Shown here: piece after piece, positions 60,787-64,000 of the stretch
How the letters are laid out: every line of letters starts with the position of its first letter
Numbering within the stretch: position 1 is the stretch's first letter
Assembly (NCBI RefSeq): GCF_007997075.1
Contig: NZ_VORS01000007.1
Span: forward strand, 124,001-188,000
Length of the DNA: 64,000 nucleotides
Reading direction: 5' to 3'
From: Polaribacter sp. IC073
Lineage (GTDB): Bacteria; Bacteroidota; Bacteroidia; Flavobacteriales; Flavobacteriaceae
Position numbers and translations under genes: made by a program
The notes under the pieces: generated by a model
Databases searched by the model: none
What the model was told of the DNA's origin: nothing
The model's input: the letters and a program-made list of their open reading frames with translations, nothing else

Positions 60787-62697
60787 ATGAAAAACACAAT
60801 TTCAGAACGCGTTTATGATTTTTTAAAGAACTATCCGCCTTTCAATTTATTACCTGCTACTAAAATATTGGAAATTTCTTCCGAAGTAAAAATTATATAT
60901 TTAGAAAAAGGGAAAGTTCTTTTCAATCAAAATGACACCAATCACAAACATTTTTACATTGTTAGAAATGGAGGAATTAGTTTGCATAAAAATTCACAAA
61001 ATAAAAGAACGCTCATAGATATTTGTGACGGTGGAGATATTTTTGGTCTAAGACCCTTGATTAGTAAAGAGAATTATTCGCTAGATGCAATTGCTAATGA
61101 AGAGTCTATCGTATACGGAATTCCTATTACTATTTTTGAAGCGGTTTCTGAAAACAACTTTAAAATTAATAAATACCTCTTAACTTCTTTTGCTTCTACC
61201 TCTTTTGATCCCTATACAAATGAGCAAAACAACAACATATTTACAGATTATATTTCAAAAGACAATTTAGAATATTCTAATTTACATTCTGTAAATTACA
61301 CCAAAAAACCTTTAAAATGTACTGTAAAATCGACAATTAAAGAGGCTGCTATAAAAATGAGCGCTCAAAAAATTGGCTGTATTGTAGTTGTTGATGACAA
61401 ATGTCTTCCTAAAGGAATTATTACAAATAGTGATATTAAAAACAAAATAGCAACGGGCCTTTTCTCAATTGACACTTCTGTGAAAGAAATAATGTCTTCA
61501 CCGGTAATAACACAGTCTAAAAACCTGACTGTTTTAGACGCCCAATTACAAATGATTAAACACAAAGTTGGTCATTTATGTATTACTGTGGATGGCACTA
61601 GTAATTCTAAATTAATAGGTATTTTAACAAACCATGATGTACTCGCATCTTTAGGAAACAACCCAACGGTGATCTTAAAAGAGATTAAACGCGCTAAAAA
61701 AACGAAAGAAATTCGCGAAATTAGAAATAAAGTAAACCTTCTTTTAAAGTCTTATTTAGAACAAAACATACCGTTATCTCATATTTCTAAAATTATTTCT
61801 GAAATTAATGACAGCGTTACCATTAGAGTTATTGAGCTTTCTTTAAAAAAGATGGATACTCCGCCACCAGTAAAATTTTCTTGGATGGCATTGGGTAGCC
61901 AAGGGAGAAAAGAACAACTTTTATACACAGACCAAGACAATGCTTTAATTTTTGAAGACACAACCCAAGAGGACTATTTAGCAACCAAAAACTATTTTTT
62001 AAAATTAGCGGGTCATGTTACAAAATCGCTTCATAAAATAGGATACGAATATTGCTCTGCAGAAATGATGGCGAGCAACCCAGAATGGTGTATGTCTTTG
62101 TCTGAATGGAAAAATCAATTTAACGATTGGATTATTAATATTGATGAAAAAGCCATTCTATTATCTTCTATTTTCTTTGATTTTAATCATGTTTATGGTG
62201 ATATTACAATGCCAAAAGAACTGACCACGAATATTTTTAAAACCCTAAATAAAAGCAGTCGTTTGTTTACTTTTTTAGGGAAAGAAGCCATTGCAAGTCC
62301 TTCTCCTTTGGGCTTTTTTAAACAGTTTTTAGTAGAAAACAACGGAGATCATAAAGATTCTTTTAATATAAAAACAAGAGCTTTAATTCCGTTAATTAAC
62401 GCTGCCAGATTATTAACCTTGTCAAATAAAATTTCAGAAATTAACAATACCGCACAACGTTTTGAAAGATTAGCAGAAGTAGAACCTCAAAATAAAGAAC
62501 TGTATCAATCTTGCTCCTATGCTTTTAAAGCGTTGTTAAAATTTAAAACAAAACAAGGAATATTACATAATGACTCTGGTAAATTTATACAGTTAGAGTC
62601 TTTAACTAAAGAAGAAAAGTTAAAACTAAAGAGATGTTTTAAGCCGATTAGAGAAATTCAAGAGGTACTTTCTATAAGATATAATTTAACGATATAA
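60787..62697 (+). CDS. cNMP-binding / CBS-pair / DUF294 putative nucleotidyltransferase
   Basis: A 636-residue signalling protein. Residues about 15-130 form a cyclic-nucleotide-binding fold (VLFNQNDTNHKHFYIVRNGGISLHK, GDIFGLRPLI). Two CBS domains span about 155-285 (IKEAAIKMSAQKIGCIVVVDD, VKEIMSSPVITQSKNLTVLDAQLQMIKHKVGHLCI). A DUF294 nucleotidyltransferase-like domain with WMALGSQGRKEQLLYTDQDNALIFE and its C-terminal domain complete it. The GS-x-GR-x-E and D-Q-D residues expected of the transferase fold are present. It starts at the ATG at 60787 and is followed seven bases later by the exonuclease gene, a pairing I have seen in other bacteria. The ligand and target are unknown. Confidence 0.93.
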   Translation: MKNTISERVYDFLKNYPPFNLLPATKILEISSEVKIIYLEKGKVLFNQNDTNHKHFYIVRNGGISLHKNSQNKRTLIDICDGGDIFGLRPLISKENYSLDAIANEESIVYGIPITIFEAVSENNFKINKYLLTSFASTSFDPYTNEQNNNIFTDYISKDNLEYSNLHSVNYTKKPLKCTVKSTIKEAAIKMSAQKIGCIVVVDDKCLPKGIITNSDIKNKIATGLFSIDTSVKEIMSSPVITQSKNLTVLDAQLQMIKHKVGHLCITVDGTSNSKLIGILTNHDVLASLGNNPTVILKEIKRAKKTKEIREIRNKVNLLLKSYLEQNIPLSHISKIISEINDSVTIRVIELSLKKMDTPPPVKFSWMALGSQGRKEQLLYTDQDNALIFEDTTQEDYLATKNYFLKLAGHVTKSLHKIGYEYCSAEMMASNPEWCMSLSEWKNQFNDWIINIDEKAILLSSIFFDFNHVYGDITMPKELTTNIFKTLNKSSRLFTFLGKEAIASPSPLGFFKQFLVENNGDHKDSFNIKTRALIPLINAARLLTLSNKISEINNTAQRFERLAEVEPQNKELYQSCSYAFKALLKFKTKQGILHNDSGKFIQLESLTKEEKLKLKRCFKPIREIQEVLSIRYNLTI

Positions 62698-62704
62698 GAG
62701 AATT

Positions 62705-63367
62705 ATGATATTTAATTGGTTTCGTAAAAGAGAACAGCTGCTGTTACCTAATTACTTTTTAGCGTATCAAGAAAGTATTGCCAATACAAAAAAACTCCCT
62801 ATTGAAGAAACAAGGTTCGTTGTTTTTGATACAGAAACAACTGGTTTTTTAAGAAAAAAAGACAGAGTACTTTCTATTGGAGCCATCTCTTTAAAAGATA
62901 ATATTATTAATGTGAATGCTTCTTTTGAAGTTTATGTAAAACAAAAAATTTTTAAAGCAGAAACAGTTCCTATCCACGGAATTTTAAAAGAAGGCAAATT
63001 TGATAAAATTACCGAATTAAATGCTTTAAAACTTTTTTTAAAATATATTGGCAATTCGGTATTAGTAGGACATCATGTAAATTTTGATGTACAAATGATG
63101 AACGAAATTTTAAAGAGAAATAAATTACCTAAACTCTTAAATAAGACGGTAGACACGGCACTTCTTTATAAAAAATCGAAACACACAATTTATCAAAATG
63201 AAGAAAAACATTATTCATTAGATAACTTGTGTGATGAATTAAATATTTCTAAAAGCGATCGTCATACCGCAAGCGGTGACGCCTATATAACGGCAATCGC
63301 TTTCTTAAAAATACTTTCGCGTTTAAATAAAAAAGGGGATCTTAAATTTAGAGATTTACTAGCTTAA
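62705..63367 (+). CDS. DEDDh-family 3'-5' exonuclease (DnaQ/PolC epsilon-like)
   Basis: A 220-residue exonuclease. Exo I is FVVFDTETTGFLRKKDRVLSIGAI (Asp and Glu metal ligands). Exo II is GNSVLVGHHVNFDVQMMNEIL with its Asp. Exo III is SKSDRHTASGDAYITAIAFLKIL with the catalytic His and last Asp. YSLDNLCDELNIS precedes Exo III, as in DNA polymerase III epsilon-type domains. It is coupled to the cNMP/CBS/DUF294 gene, so it may act in a regulated nucleic-acid trimming step rather than replication proofreading. It ends against the convergent pseudogene. Confidence 0.93.
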   Translation: MIFNWFRKREQLLLPNYFLAYQESIANTKKLPIEETRFVVFDTETTGFLRKKDRVLSIGAISLKDNIINVNASFEVYVKQKIFKAETVPIHGILKEGKFDKITELNALKLFLKYIGNSVLVGHHVNFDVQMMNEILKRNKLPKLLNKTVDTALLYKKSKHTIYQNEEKHYSLDNLCDELNISKSDRHTASGDAYITAIAFLKILSRLNKKGDLKFRDLLA

Positions 63368-64000
63368 CTGCTAATTTTTAGGATTAAAAAAAAAAGGAAT
63401 CTGCTATCTTTCCTTGACTAATTAAAAGCAAAGTGAATTCAGTTGCAAGTTTTGCTGGTTCAGTTGGCACTCCTTTTTTATCGGTTTTGTACCCAGTAAT
63501 CTCAGAAGGTAAAATCAATCCATTTACGTTATTCCATTTATTATATTTAATTACATTAAATTGATCACTTGGTTCTTTAGAGTTAAATGTTACCGTATGT
63601 AATTATCATCTGGTGAAGCACCAACATTTGCATTGTAAGAGATTTCATAACCAGGATATTTTGTTCCTTTAAAAAGTAAATCAGCTATTTTTTCATAAAC
63701 AATTCCGTTATCTGCCAACACAAAAGGCATTGCATAAAAATAGAAATATAGATTATGATAAAAAGAAGGATTTCCTTTAAAAGTTCCTTTTGCTACCTCA
63801 TCTAACCAAACTTCTTTTCAGTTGAAACCTAGCGAATATTTTGACGTATTTATGACTGTTTTCCTAGATTTTAAATCTATAGGATGTACTTCTTCTCCTT
63901 TGTTAAGAGAAAGAACTTGTGCCTTTCTCCAAGTATTAATTCCGCCATGAGCTTCAAAGACCTTGGCTAATTCTATCGGATAATTTTCTTTTTTAACGGC
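63364..64000 (-). pseudogene. Broken DUF6503-like lipoprotein gene (5' end outside window)
   Basis: From the right edge leftward the minus strand reads LAKVFEAHGGINTWRKAQVL, then IDLKSRKTVINTSKYSLGFN, an in-frame TGA at 63818-63820, KEVWLDEVAKGTFKGNPSFY, LYFYFYAMPFVLADNGIVYE and YEISYNANVGASPDDNYI. The frame then shifts near 63600 and continues TVTFNSKEPSDQFNVIKYN, LILPSEITGYKTDKKGVP and PAKLATEF. The HGG and FYFYAMPFVLADNG patterns resemble DUF6503 proteins of Flavobacteriaceae. The TGA stands where GFNGKEVW would be expected (GGA to TGA). One nonsense codon and at least one frameshift mean the gene is dead or the sequence has errors here. Confidence 0.78.

Noticed and set aside
1..64000. 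CRISPR arrays, tRNA/rRNA genes, integrases or intact insertion sequences.
   Set aside because: I saw no regularly spaced repeats, no cloverleaf-like gene ends, and no transposase or integrase motifs in any of the frames read.

Overview
The window reads as chromosome of a marine flavobacterium (Bacteroidota, family Flavobacteriaceae, Polaribacter-like). This is an inference from several signs: strongly AT-rich DNA, SusC/SusD-type glycan import, type IX secretion (T9SS) sorting domains, TAnnTTTG-type -7 promoter boxes, and the block bamD / RNA polymerase omega / coaBC / porD / recN that I know from this phylum. I see no tRNA, rRNA, CRISPR array, prophage or intact insertion sequence.

Region by region. 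1-3895: a tripartite efflux operon (TolC-like channel cut by the left edge, HlyD/EmrA adaptor, 14-TM-type MFS pump). 4081-7201: an ion-homeostasis operon (NhaA antiporter, ZIP metal transporter, MscS channel). 7271-9335: small housekeeping or unknown genes (lipocalin-size unknown, YchJ-type SEC-C protein, peptidoglycan-binding protein, TPR protein). 9336-10181: a gene-poor stretch with a candidate structured RNA.

10182-32831 is the centre of the window: a laminarin (beta-1,3/1,6-glucan) utilisation locus read leftward. In transcription order it holds a periplasm-spanning YYY/LuxR-type regulator, SusC, SusD, a multi-domain surface glycan-binding lipoprotein and a GH16 endo-laminarinase, then a terminator. 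A second unit follows with a GH149-type beta-1,3-oligoglucan phosphorylase, a GH17 enzyme, a clan GH-A glycosidase, a GH30 enzyme and a GPH-family sugar symporter, then a terminator. Last comes a separately transcribed T9SS-secreted protein with three carbohydrate-binding-like modules. Its upstream region carries a 35-bp element almost identical to the one before susC. Model: GH16 cuts laminarin at the surface, SusCD imports oligosaccharides, GH30 removes beta-1,6 branches and GH17 trims in the periplasm, the GPH symporter moves sugars inward, and the cytosolic phosphorylase yields glucose-1-phosphate.

33195-40185: glycosylasparaginase, GH20 hexosaminidase, CutC and GH2 beta-mannosidase, a combination suited to N-glycan remnants. 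40175-41998: a GT2 glycosyltransferase and a small T9SS cargo protein. 42189-50730: the conserved housekeeping block recN, porD, coaBC, omega, bamD, then ferritin, dapA and a DUF6913-like protein. It is interrupted upstream of recN by a decayed TonB-dependent receptor tail and a small XRE regulator. 51055-58010: DoxX-like protein, phytase-like esterase, lysoplasmalogenase, and an ABC-2 permease/M1 peptidase fusion with its ATPase. 58160-63367: M42 aminopeptidase, Nudix hydrolase, an apparently inserted unknown gene flanked by a direct repeat, a cNMP/CBS/DUF294 protein and a DEDDh exonuclease. 63364-64000: a broken DUF6503-like lipoprotein gene running off the right edge.

The features that most deserve follow-up are the shared regulatory element and phased A-tracts of the laminarin locus, the structured RNA near 9.88 kb, the repeat-flanked insertion at 59.85-60.77 kb, and several gene remnants.
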